A stretch of DNA of 5,027 nt from Candidatus Kuenenbacteria bacterium GW2011_GWA2_42_15 (GCA_000998185.1 LCCW01000054.1:1-5027), one strand, 5' to 3'; shown: positions 1 to 5,027, counted from the first letter of the stretch. Numbers and translations are program-made. The notes: a model not told the origin generated them from the sequence alone.

Positions 1-107
1 GTCTGGGCATATACTGCGGCCGGTATTAAAAAAATAAACAACGCAAAAAAGAAAACCAAAACCACCCTGCCCCTGCAACTTCCTATTTTTCTAAAAAAAT
101 CCAACAT
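1..107 (-). CDS. Exported protein, N-terminal fragment (signal peptide only)
   Basis: An ATG at 105-107 opens a frame that stays open to the left edge of the window, giving 35 visible residues. They read as a classical Sec signal peptide: a short N-region with basic residues (MLDFFRKIGSCRGR), a hydrophobic core rich in Phe, Leu, Val and Ile (about residues 15-28), and a small-residue cleavage site, PAAVYA followed by Gln. There is no lipobox at the predicted cut, so an ordinary signal peptidase I substrate is the best reading. The start lies 7 bp beyond the stop of the pilin-like gene, so the two are probably co-transcribed and translationally coupled; no Shine-Dalgarno sequence precedes the ATG. 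The mature protein is outside the window and its function cannot be told. Confidence 0.75.
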   Translation of the reverse strand, partial: MLDFFRKIGSCRGRVVLVFFFALFIFLIPAAVYAQ

Positions 108-114
108 AAAAATT

Positions 115-1122
115 TTAATAGCAATGAGTATTATTAAACTGACCAACTAGGCTATTAGCCACTGAACCATCTACTTTATCTTTTGCCACATTAATCCCAT
201 AACCTCCTGCCGGATCTATTATACAAAAACCAATGCCAGCGCAATATGCCCCTATCAACAACCTGTCACCATCTGGATCTGGCATAAGCGCGGAATGATA
301 ATATATCCTGCCACAATACAAAGCATCTGCCCCAGGCGTCGGCAACAATTTTGTGCCAGATAACTTGATATAGACTGGCTTATTATCATATCCGGCATCT
401 GCCGCTACTTTACCTAAGTCAAAAGAATCGGCGCAATAATCGCTTTGCCCGCCAAAACACACATCCCAAGTTTTGGTCGTTAAATGCACAAGAGATGTTA
501 AATCCTTCCATAACCCCCACTCGTTTTTACACTTAACTCCCTTGCATGTCGCGCTCGGTGAAGCGTAAAGAGAATAGCTCTGTCCGCACATTGCGTTGTC
601 TCCAGTTAAATTATTCGCCAGCTTCATGTCTTGCGTGCAATAGCCGCCGGAGACACCTTGTGGATTAATTTTATATTTCTCATCATTTATTATCTTGTTT
701 AGATCAGCCAGCTTGGTCAAATCCGGATTAATTAAATTCAGAATCGTATAGCTGGCCAAAACCAAAGTCAGCCCGGCCAGCGCCGAAAGAATCGTCGTTT
801 TGGCCCCAGCAATTTTAGTCGGGTTGCCGCCGGCGATCAGCCACTGAAATCCGCCAAACATTATCATAATGACCGCGAGAATTCCGGACGCGCCCACGAA
901 CAAATTATAAATCGCTTCCAAATATTCGGGAAAACCCTTGACACAATAACCAATGCCCGGTATACCTGGGATAGGCACTTGGAGTACGATTTCATCCTTG
1001 GCGCAAATGTCCGCCGCCAAAGCTATCATCGGCATTAAAATCATCGCCAAAAACATCAAAACAACCGCTGCTAACATTACCGGCGCGAAAGATTTTTTAA
1101 CTTTTATCTTATTTTTTGACAT
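115..1122 (-). CDS. VirB2/TrbC-like type IV secretion pilin-domain protein with Cys-rich C-terminal extension
   Basis: 335 residues from the ATG at 1120-1122. An in-frame TTG nine codons upstream is possible, but the ATG followed by the basic MSKNKIKVKK stretch gives a better signal peptide. Residues 1-36 form that signal peptide, ending MIALA. A Pro-Gly-rich lead-in (VPIPGIPGIG) is followed by two hydrophobic helices, about 67-98 (LFVGASGILAVIMIMFGG) and 110-131 (SALAGLTLVLASYTILN), then INPDL. This layout is that of VirB2/TrbC-type pilins, in particular the pilin-domain proteins common in Patescibacteria, which are inner-membrane subunits of type IV secretion or pilus-like systems. Those pilins are usually near 100-130 residues; here about 190 more follow, with ten cysteines (162, 179, 193, 198, 222, 230, 270, 294, 300, 334), suggesting a disulfide-stabilised extracytoplasmic domain I do not recognise. 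It may be a pilin-domain surface protein and not the polymerised pilin. Stop TAA; no Shine-Dalgarno. Confidence 0.82.
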   Translation of the reverse strand: MSKNKIKVKKSFAPVMLAAVVLMFLAMILMPMIALAADICAKDEIVLQVPIPGIPGIGYCVKGFPEYLEAIYNLFVGASGILAVIMIMFGGFQWLIAGGNPTKIAGAKTTILSALAGLTLVLASYTILNLINPDLTKLADLNKIINDEKYKINPQGVSGGYCTQDMKLANNLTGDNAMCGQSYSLYASPSATCKGVKCKNEWGLWKDLTSLVHLTTKTWDVCFGGQSDYCADSFDLGKVAADAGYDNKPVYIKLSGTKLLPTPGADALYCGRIYYHSALMPDPDGDRLLIGAYCAGIGFCIIDPAGGYGINVAKDKVDGSVANSLVGQFNNTHCY

Positions 1123-1159
1123 CTTTTTAAAAATCAATAAGTAAAACAAGGCGCTTTAG

Positions 1160-1198
1160 TTTCCCCTCCTCTTTGAGGAGGGGCCAGGGGTGGTGGGA
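1160..1198 (+). repeat. Left terminal inverted repeat with internal hairpin
   Basis: The plus strand reads TTTCCCCTCCTC, TTT, GAGGAGGGG, CC, AGGGGTGGTGGGA. Bases 1163-1171 and 1175-1183 are perfectly complementary (9-bp stem, 3-nt loop). The inner arm AGGGG-TGGTGGGA lies next to the nuclease stop codon. It matches the reverse complement of 1563-1602. On the transcribed strand the hairpin is followed by AAACTAAAG and not by a run of T, so it is not a standard intrinsic terminator. Confidence 0.93.
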
Positions 1199-1201
1199 CA
1201 G

Positions 1202-1552
1202 CTATTCTAATTGGTGCTTAATTTCTTCCAGAACTCCAGCTAAGTTGTCGCGAATATCATTATTCCAGATCCTTATTACTTTTAAACCTAGGTTATTTAA
1301 ATATGCTGTTCTTTTTTTGTCATAGTCTGAATTATCCTCCAGATGCTGGCTGCCGTCCAATTCAAGAACTAATTTTTTGCCGGGACAATAGAAGTCCACG
1401 ATATATTTACTAAAACCAACCTGTCTTCTGAACTTATGGCCCAATTGGCTGTTTTTTAAATAACACCACAGAATAACTTCTTCCTCGGTGGATTGATTTC
1501 TTAATTTTCTCCTTAATGGTTTATATTTTCTTAGGTTGTGAATTAGGCGCAT
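1202..1552 (-). CDS. DUF559 domain protein, Vsr-like PD-(D/E)XK endonuclease fold
   Basis: 116 residues, full length for a stand-alone DUF559 protein. Visible family signatures in order: basic N-terminus ending LRNQSTEEE (conserved Glu at 23-25) and the LW pair (28-29), HKFRRQVGF (39-47), YIVDFYCPGKKLVLELDGSQH (50-70), the D-x-x-R pair (D78, R81) and KVIRIWNNDI (91-100). D53, E64 and D66 match the acidic positions expected of the metal-binding centre in the Vsr/PD-(D/E)XK superfamily, and H70 and Q44 are also intact, so the protein looks catalytically competent. The family is predicted to cleave or nick DNA; a biological substrate is generally not established. ATG at 1550-1552, TAG stop at 1202-1204. 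The only ribosome-site candidate, GGTGGGA, is supplied by the flanking repeat. The tight fit between inverted repeats suggests the nuclease acts on its own element ends; this is inference. Confidence 0.92.
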   Translation of the reverse strand: MRLIHNLRKYKPLRRKLRNQSTEEEVILWCYLKNSQLGHKFRRQVGFSKYIVDFYCPGKKLVLELDGSQHLEDNSDYDKKRTAYLNNLGLKVIRIWNNDIRDNLAGVLEEIKHQLE

Positions 1553-1562
1553 AGTGAAAATA

Positions 1563-1602
1563 TCCCACCACCCCCTACCCCCTCCTCGGGGAGGAGGGGA
1601 AA
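1563..1602 (-). repeat. Right terminal inverted repeat with internal hairpin
   Basis: This is the reverse-oriented partner of 1160-1198. The stem pairs 1579-1587 with 1591-1599 (9 bp, loop GGG at 1588-1590). Stem and inner arm are conserved between the copies, while the loop (TTT versus CCC on the aligned strand) and the two bases after the stem differ. Divergence confined mainly to loop and linker suggests that hairpin and inner arm are what is kept. The GGTGGGA end lies 10 nt before the nuclease ATG and may act as a weak ribosome-binding site. Confidence 0.93.
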
Positions 1603-1637
1603 GAATACAATTTACTCTTTTCCCTCAATTTTTCCAT
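1575..1637 (-). CDS. Possible 20-codon leader ORF running into the right inverted repeat
   Basis: An ATG at 1635-1637 is preceded by AAGGA (1646-1650) with an 8-nt spacer, the best Shine-Dalgarno sequence seen before any start in this window. The peptide begins MEKLREKSKLYS and its last eight codons come from the inverted repeat, ending at TAG (1575-1577), 22 bp before the nuclease ATG. It could be a translated leader for the nuclease, a remnant of the pre-insertion sequence, or chance in purine-rich DNA. Joining the outer flanks (removing 1160-1602) would leave only 12 codons followed by TAA, so there is no sign of a longer interrupted gene. No homology is recognised. Confidence 0.22.
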   Translation of the reverse strand: MEKLREKSKLYSFPSSPRRG

Positions 1638-1655
1638 TTCTTTATTCCTTAATTT

Positions 1656-1737
1656 CTGTTTTCTTGTTTTAATGCTTTAATGTTCTAGTGTTTTAGTGTT
1701 TTAGTGCTTTCTGTGTTTTATGTGTTTTCCGTGTTCC
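1656..1737 (-). repeat. Degenerate 8-9 bp tandem array (AAAACACT type on minus strand)
   Basis: On the plus strand the units are CTGTTTT, CTTGTTTT, AATGCTTT, AATGTTCT, AGTGTTTT, AGTGTTTT, AGTGCTTT (8-mers in register from 1663 to 1710), then three 9-mers, CTGTGTTTT, ATGTGTTTT, CCGTGTTCC (1711-1737). Two adjacent units are identical and the rest differ by one to three bases. The transcribed minus strand is A/C-rich, nearly free of T and unlikely to fold. The array covers the stop codon of the membrane-protein gene (1718-1720), so the last residues of that protein (RNTENT) are encoded by repeat units. Confidence 0.8.
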
Positions 1738-2233
1738 TGCTCTTAAAATACATATACGCCACCGACATTGTCCAACACGGCAAAAATCCTATCCCCGGTA
1801 TTACTTCCAAAATCGTCGTGGCAATGTTGGCAATCAATTTTCTGCCTCGGCTGACGCTCCTGCCAAACAGGAAAAACAAACCTACGCCTAAAATTATATC
1901 AATAATCCAATCAAACCAAGAAAGCGTTTCTATTGTGCCCATATCCAATAAATCCTTAGCCACTGCTAAAATCAAACCCAGCATCCAGCCAGCCATACGG
2001 TGATCCTGCGTTTCCACCTTGGCCGCTCCTTTGCCCAATGTTTTTTCAAATTTGTCAAAGGTTTTTTTGTCAGCCAGCTTGCCTGCTTCCGCTCCGATAA
2101 TGCCCGCGCTGGCGCCTAAATTTCCTCGCACCAAACTCTGGCTGGCCCGGTCTTTTAAAAAATTTTCCTGATATTCCTGCCGCCAATTCTCTTGCTGTTC
2201 TTGATCTTGCCCGGCTTGGTCGTCTTCGTTCAT
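1718..2233 (-). CDS. Small multi-pass membrane protein of unknown function
   Basis: 171 residues, ATG at 2231-2233, TAA at 1718-1720. Residues 1-38 are acidic and Gln-rich (NEDDQAGQDQEQQENWRQEY), probably cytoplasmic and partly coiled. A Gly/Ala/Lys middle follows. Hydrophobic segments lie at about 80-97 (MAGWMLGLILAVAKDLLDMG), 104-124 (the DWIIDIILGVGLFFLFG block) and 134-163, where a central PGIGFLPCW motif suggests a broken or re-entrant helix. I do not recognise a named family. The gene follows the large exported protein by 21 bp and precedes the pilin-like gene, so a role as membrane partner of that system is likely by context only. Its C-terminal RNTENT comes from a tandem repeat array, so the original end may have been different. 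No Shine-Dalgarno sequence; the gap upstream is a heptamer repeat. Confidence 0.8.
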   Translation of the reverse strand: MNEDDQAGQDQEQQENWRQEYQENFLKDRASQSLVRGNLGASAGIIGAEAGKLADKKTFDKFEKTLGKGAAKVETQDHRMAGWMLGLILAVAKDLLDMGTIETLSWFDWIIDIILGVGLFFLFGRSVSRGRKLIANIATTILEVIPGIGFLPCWTMSVAYMYFKSRNTENT

Positions 2234-2251
2234 ATTTTATACTTTATACTT
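2231..2251 (-). repeat. Three-unit heptamer array spanning an intergenic gap and a start codon
   Basis: The minus strand reads AAGTATA, AAGTATA, AAATATG. The first two units are identical; the third differs at two positions and its last three bases are the ATG of the membrane-protein gene. The array fills 18 of the 21 bp between the upstream TAG (2255-2257) and that ATG, leaving no Shine-Dalgarno sequence. The A/T-rich unstructured leader may itself mark the start for ribosomes; this is inference. Confidence 0.65.
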
Positions 2252-2254
2252 AAA

Positions 2255-5027
2255 CTAAATACATTCTCCGCCTGGACCGATACTCGCGCGATCATCATAA
2301 CAGCACCCGCATGTGCCGCTTGTATTACAAACATAATACTCGTTAATGTCATCACCGCACGCGCCCCATTCTCCTATAGCATCATATTCGCCAAATCCCT
2401 CGTATCCGCCTTGCGCCCGCGGCAAGCCGCATCGCACTGCCAAATTACCGTCTTGGCTGTCGCAATCAGACCAAAGATTGTTTTCGCACCAAACAATATC
2501 ATCGTTAGCGCCAGTATTCATCCTGTCCCAAACACTTAAAGAATCATATACAGTTCCATCTTGTGAGCATCCGTTCTCGCTGGCTGCCACACAAATAGCA
2601 TTGTTCCTGTTTATCCAAGCCACCGGCAACCCCGCTGGGTTGTCCGCTTCGGTTAACAATTGCTGACCCGCGGGACATTCTGTCGGGGCGGGGGGACCGG
2701 GAGGGGCGGTGGGACCGATCACTAAATTCACCGTTACAATTTCAGTTTTAATATTAGCGGTATCTGTTATATCCTTCACTTTAATATACGCCTTATGCTC
2801 ACCTGCCGCCAAACTGCCAATGTTATTTATGGTCAGCTTTACTTCCTGCGATTGGTCAGGCCCTAATACTCCTGTATAGCCATTGGCCGGACCAATCTTG
2901 TAATCAACTAAATTAACTGGATCTAGAAAACCACCGGGTTCCACACTGAATGACCAGCTTAAATTTCCGCCCGCTATGGTGGCATTGCTCACCGCAAAAC
3001 TCTGCGGAAACGGCAAATAAAAATTCTTGGTCGAGTCGACAATATAGGTCAAAGTCGTTGGTTCAACCGACATCACGCCACCGGGCACTCCACCCTGATC
3101 TTTATAAACCACTATTTCTTTTTTAAACTGCGCCCACGGATATGTGGTGCTATCATTCTGGCAAGCTTCAGCCGTGTCAATCTGCCCATTACCGTTTGTA
3201 TCTTTGTCATTATTGCATCTGCCCCAATTATCTTCCAATTGAATCTTTGGTTTGAATGTACACTTGGTCGCGTCGCAAGGATCGTTGGCCACCGCTGGCA
3301 CAAGTGGCTCACGGTATTTATAATAATGCACTAAAATATGCGGATTGGAAATATCGCGGCCCAGAATGCGCAACCCCGCTTCCACTGATTCTTTGCCATC
3401 GTCCCAATCCACGGTATAGCGCACCAAGGGCACCTGATTGGGATCCACCCAGGAACTGAATTTCAACACGGCCGAGCCTTGCGTTGTGAGCACAAAATTA
3501 TTTTTATCGCTGTTGTTGACTAAAATCTGCGGCACTTGGGGCAACACGCCTTTACCGGTTATGTCCCAAGCCTCGCTAATCTTTATGTATTTATATTTTT
3601 GATCCCCGGCCGTATCTTTCTCCCATTTCCAAATGCCATAAGATTTGGCAAAAAGTTTGCTCAAATTGCTGACCCCTGGGCTGACTGGCTCTCCAGTCGC
3701 GTTATTAAATCCGGTGCTGGACAAACTGGTGTTTAAATCTTCCCAGCTTACCCCTTCCGGCGCCTTAAAGCCCACGCACATCCCATATTCGCCGCTGTCC
3801 ATTTCCATGCCGCAATCCTGCCGGCTCTGGCAATTGTTGCCCACATTTGGTCCGGAAACGCAAGATGCCGGCCCAAGCTCATTGTAATGCGTAGCATCGC
3901 CTCCGCACGCAGCCCCATTACTACAACAATTGTCAAATGCCACACAATTTCCAGCGGTACCAGTGCCATAGTCATCAGAATCCATTTCGCCTTGACACAT
4001 AGCGCCAGAACCAAATTGCCCGCAGTCATCATCACTAAAACATATTCCTTCTCCCTCCGGAAATTCACAAACCTTACCGCTGTTGCATGTGCCAGTGTAT
4101 TTACTGGATAAACACACCGCGGTTGATACCCCATACGGACTGCCGGCGCGCACCTGATACGGACTGGTCATATTAAGCGTGTCGGCCGGCTCCACGAATA
4201 AAGGCTCATTATTGTTTTCCCAATCAGGCGGGCTGTAAAGCGGCCGCGGCACCACTGCCCCGCCAAAAGGCGCGTAATCCTGGTCTTTGACATAACCCAG
4301 CCAGCCCGCGGTGGTGATTTTTTGGCTATTCACCCTTTGCGCCCAAGGCACGGTTTCACCGTCAATTGTCACGGTCTGGGCAATCTTCAAACACGGCTCC
4401 CGCAGATAAAAAATAACCTCTACTAATGCTTCTGGAGTATCGAAAGCATCATCACAATTCTTTAAGTTTAAATAAATTAGATTATGATCATTATCAAAAT
4501 CCAACATCATGGCCACAAAATTACCCATCGTTTCAGGAGAGCAGCCATAGTTGGGTACTGCGCCAGAGCCAAAAGCTACCCAGTCGTATTTCGTCTCCGA
4601 ATATTTATATTCCCACCTATTATTATCTAGCCATTTATAGCTTTCATAGTAATCAAGATCCTTGCCGCTGGTTCTACCCTGCAACAAACTTGCGCTTAAG
4701 CTCCAGCTGCCACCTTTTATGGCCACGCCGATTATGTCTTCTTTGGTTAAATAATTATCACTAAACATGGCCATCTTTTCATTCTGCTGGCCCATAATGT
4801 TTTCACCCGTAGTATTCTTCATTAAAGTTAAAAACTCTTTCAAAGAGACTTGGTATTGATCACCCTTGGCCGATTGATCAGGGCCAGAACATGCGCCCGT
4901 TGAATAATCAATAGTGCAATATCTGATGTCCTCTCTCGCGTAATTTCCCCTGGCTTCCAAACAATAATAAAGCGGTTTTCTGTCCGTGTAGCCGGCCACG
5001 CTGTCAGCGCTAAAAGTGTTTGCTTCG
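2255..5027 (-). CDS. Large exported cysteine-rich multidomain protein, 5' end missing
   Basis: The frame is open to the right edge: codons upstream of the GTG at 4997-4999 read EANTFSADS without a stop, so that GTG is not a supported start and the gene continues beyond the window. 923 residues are visible (numbered from the codon at 5024-5026), ending at TAG. They hold 36 cysteines and no transmembrane helix. Order: an N-terminal region of about 300 residues that I cannot assign; a Cys-rich block at 305-417 with 14 cysteines; a PKD-like beta domain near 514-574 (YTVDWDDG, then HILVHYY); an EF-hand-type loop at 609-620; an Ig/BACON-like beta domain at about 651-771 (LSWSFSVEPGGF, LAAGEHKAYIKVKD); a Pro-rich linker (TAPPGPPAPTECP); and a C-terminal Cys-rich region with 12 cysteines from 784. 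This composition fits an extracellular disulfide-rich surface or adhesion protein. The 21-bp gap to the next gene suggests an operon. PKD and BACON labels are by eye. Confidence 0.88.
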   Translation of the reverse strand, partial: EANTFSADSVAGYTDRKPLYYCLEARGNYAREDIRYCTIDYSTGACSGPDQSAKGDQYQVSLKEFLTLMKNTTGENIMGQQNEKMAMFSDNYLTKEDIIGVAIKGGSWSLSASLLQGRTSGKDLDYYESYKWLDNNRWEYKYSETKYDWVAFGSGAVPNYGCSPETMGNFVAMMLDFDNDHNLIYLNLKNCDDAFDTPEALVEVIFYLREPCLKIAQTVTIDGETVPWAQRVNSQKITTAGWLGYVKDQDYAPFGGAVVPRPLYSPPDWENNNEPLFVEPADTLNMTSPYQVRAGSPYGVSTAVCLSSKYTGTCNSGKVCEFPEGEGICFSDDDCGQFGSGAMCQGEMDSDDYGTGTAGNCVAFDNCCSNGAACGGDATHYNELGPASCVSGPNVGNNCQSRQDCGMEMDSGEYGMCVGFKAPEGVSWEDLNTSLSSTGFNNATGEPVSPGVSNLSKLFAKSYGIWKWEKDTAGDQKYKYIKISEAWDITGKGVLPQVPQILVNNSDKNNFVLTTQGSAVLKFSSWVDPNQVPLVRYTVDWDDGKESVEAGLRILGRDISNPHILVHYYKYREPLVPAVANDPCDATKCTFKPKIQLEDNWGRCNNDKDTNGNGQIDTAEACQNDSTTYPWAQFKKEIVVYKDQGGVPGGVMSVEPTTLTYIVDSTKNFYLPFPQSFAVSNATIAGGNLSWSFSVEPGGFLDPVNLVDYKIGPANGYTGVLGPDQSQEVKLTINNIGSLAAGEHKAYIKVKDITDTANIKTEIVTVNLVIGPTAPPGPPAPTECPAGQQLLTEADNPAGLPVAWINRNNAICVAASENGCSQDGTVYDSLSVWDRMNTGANDDIVWCENNLWSDCDSQDGNLAVRCGLPRAQGGYEGFGEYDAIGEWGACGDDINEYYVCNTSGTCGCCYDDRASIGPGGECI
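2685..2713 (+). other. G-quadruplex-capable tract opposite a Pro-rich linker
   Basis: Five plus-strand G-runs (GGGG, GGGGGG, GGG, GGGG, GGG) are separated by loops of 1, 3, 1 and 4 bases. They lie on the template strand of the large gene. The run is explained by Pro and Gly codons (CCC, CCT, GGT) of the linker TAPPGPPAP, but it still has the capacity to form a quadruplex. Confidence 0.55.
3167..3202 (-). other. EF-hand-type calcium-binding loop in the large exported protein
   Basis: The 12 residues DTNGNGQIDTAE have Asp at loop position 1, Asn at 3 and 5, Gly at 6, Ile at 8, Asp at 9 and Glu at 12, the canonical EF-hand or dockerin-like coordination pattern. Cysteines lie on both sides (CNNDK before, ACQND after), so the loop may be closed by a disulfide. 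Calcium binding is inferred from the motif. Confidence 0.65.
3776..4114 (-). repeat. Cysteine-rich block with an internal duplicated motif
   Basis: This stretch encodes 14 of the 36 visible cysteines of the large protein in 113 residues. Two sub-segments resemble each other: DDDCG...CQGEMDSDDYG...CVAF and RQDCGMEMDSGEYGMCVGF. Both share E-M-D-S-x-x-Y-G followed by C-V-x-F, which suggests an old internal duplication of a small disulfide-bonded module. It does not match an EGF repeat that I can assign with confidence. Confidence 0.6.

Larger units (their letters stand above)
1160..1602 (-). mobile_element. 443-bp DUF559 nuclease cassette bounded by inverted repeats
   Basis: A single 351-bp nuclease gene fills 79% of the element. 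It is enclosed by inverted repeats at 1160-1198 and 1563-1602 that align at 34 of 40 columns, with five mismatches (three in a hairpin loop) and one gap. The repeats start 3 bp after the stop codon and end 10 bp before the start codon, so the unit carries almost nothing else. It lies in the only wide gap between otherwise tightly packed co-directional genes, which fits an insertion. I see no target-site duplication: the outer flanks (left ...GCGCTTTAG, right GAATACAAT...) do not match. No transposase is present. A mobile or formerly mobile element is an inference; a REP-like repeat pair beside a resident gene is the alternative. Confidence 0.6.

Noticed and set aside
1123..1149. TTG start adding nine residues to the pilin-like protein
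   Set aside because: The extension MFYLLIFKK puts a second hydrophobic stretch before the basic N-region and spoils the signal peptide; the ATG at 1120-1122 is the simpler start.
1160..1198. Repeat hairpins as intrinsic terminators
   Set aside because: Neither hairpin is followed by a T-run on the transcribed strand; the left one is followed by AAACTAAAG.
1603..1628. Promoter for the nuclease (TTGAGG and TATTCT on the minus strand)
   Set aside because: Both boxes match only four of six consensus bases and the spacer is 15 bp; in A/T-rich DNA this is expected by chance.
1603..1637. A gene interrupted by the cassette
   Set aside because: Joining the outer flanks of 1160-1602 gives only a 12-codon frame (MEKLREKSKLYS then TAA), so no longer disrupted gene is reconstructed.
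1656..1737. CRISPR array
   Set aside because: Units are 8-9 bp with no spacers between them, and no cas genes are present.
1704..2003. Plus-strand open frame opposite the 171-residue membrane protein
   Set aside because: Its start lies in the tandem repeat array and its translation mirrors the membrane protein's codons; no independent support.
2346..4764. Plus-strand open frames opposite the large gene, and the minus-strand frame at 3748-4134
   Set aside because: They overlap a long continuous coding frame with recognisable domains, have low-complexity or Cys/Pro-skewed translations and no ribosome sites; they are shadows of the real gene.
4997..4999. GTG as the start of the large exported protein
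   Set aside because: The frame is open for nine further codons to the window edge, there is no signal peptide or ribosome site at the GTG, and the protein begins in the middle of a Cys-containing region.
2255..4999. Alternative genetic code (UGA as Gly)
   Set aside because: No in-frame TGA occurs over more than 900 codons and Gly is written with ordinary GGN codons.

Overview
The window is a piece of a bacterial accessory or cell-surface locus in which every supported gene reads on the minus strand. Transcription order is therefore right to left: a large exported cysteine-rich protein (cut by the right window edge), a 171-residue membrane protein, a small nuclease cassette, a VirB2/TrbC-like pilin-domain protein with a cysteine-rich tail, and the first 35 codons of another exported protein (cut by the left edge). 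The pilin with its two hydrophobic segments and Pro-Gly-rich lead-in, the very large Cys-rich surface protein, the near absence of Shine-Dalgarno sequences and the A/T-rich spacers are all typical of Patescibacteria (Candidate Phyla Radiation). That placement is an inference from style, not from a marker gene. All four complete stop codons are TAA or TAG, and the 2.7 kb frame contains no in-frame TGA, so there is no sign of the UGA=Gly code of Gracilibacteria/Absconditabacteria.

Region by region (plus-strand coordinates): 1-107, start of a secreted protein with a clear signal peptide; 115-1122, pilin-like protein; 1160-1602, a 443-bp cassette made of a DUF559 (Vsr-like, PD-(D/E)XK fold) nuclease gene enclosed by near-identical inverted repeats of 39 and 40 bp, each carrying its own 9-bp hairpin; 1656-1737, a degenerate 8-9 bp tandem array that covers the stop codon of the next gene; 1718-2233, three-segment membrane protein; 2231-2251, a heptamer array that makes up nearly the whole intergenic gap and runs into a start codon; 2255-5027, large multidomain exported protein without its N-terminus.

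The four non-nuclease genes look like one co-directional unit (gaps of 7 and 21 bp at its two ends) building an envelope or extracellular structure: a pilin-type membrane subunit, a membrane partner and two exported proteins. The nuclease cassette sits in the only wide gap of this unit, in the same orientation, and looks like a later insertion. It is the most interesting item here: a minimal, possibly mobile element with no transposase, only a DUF559 nuclease and hairpin-bearing terminal inverted repeats.
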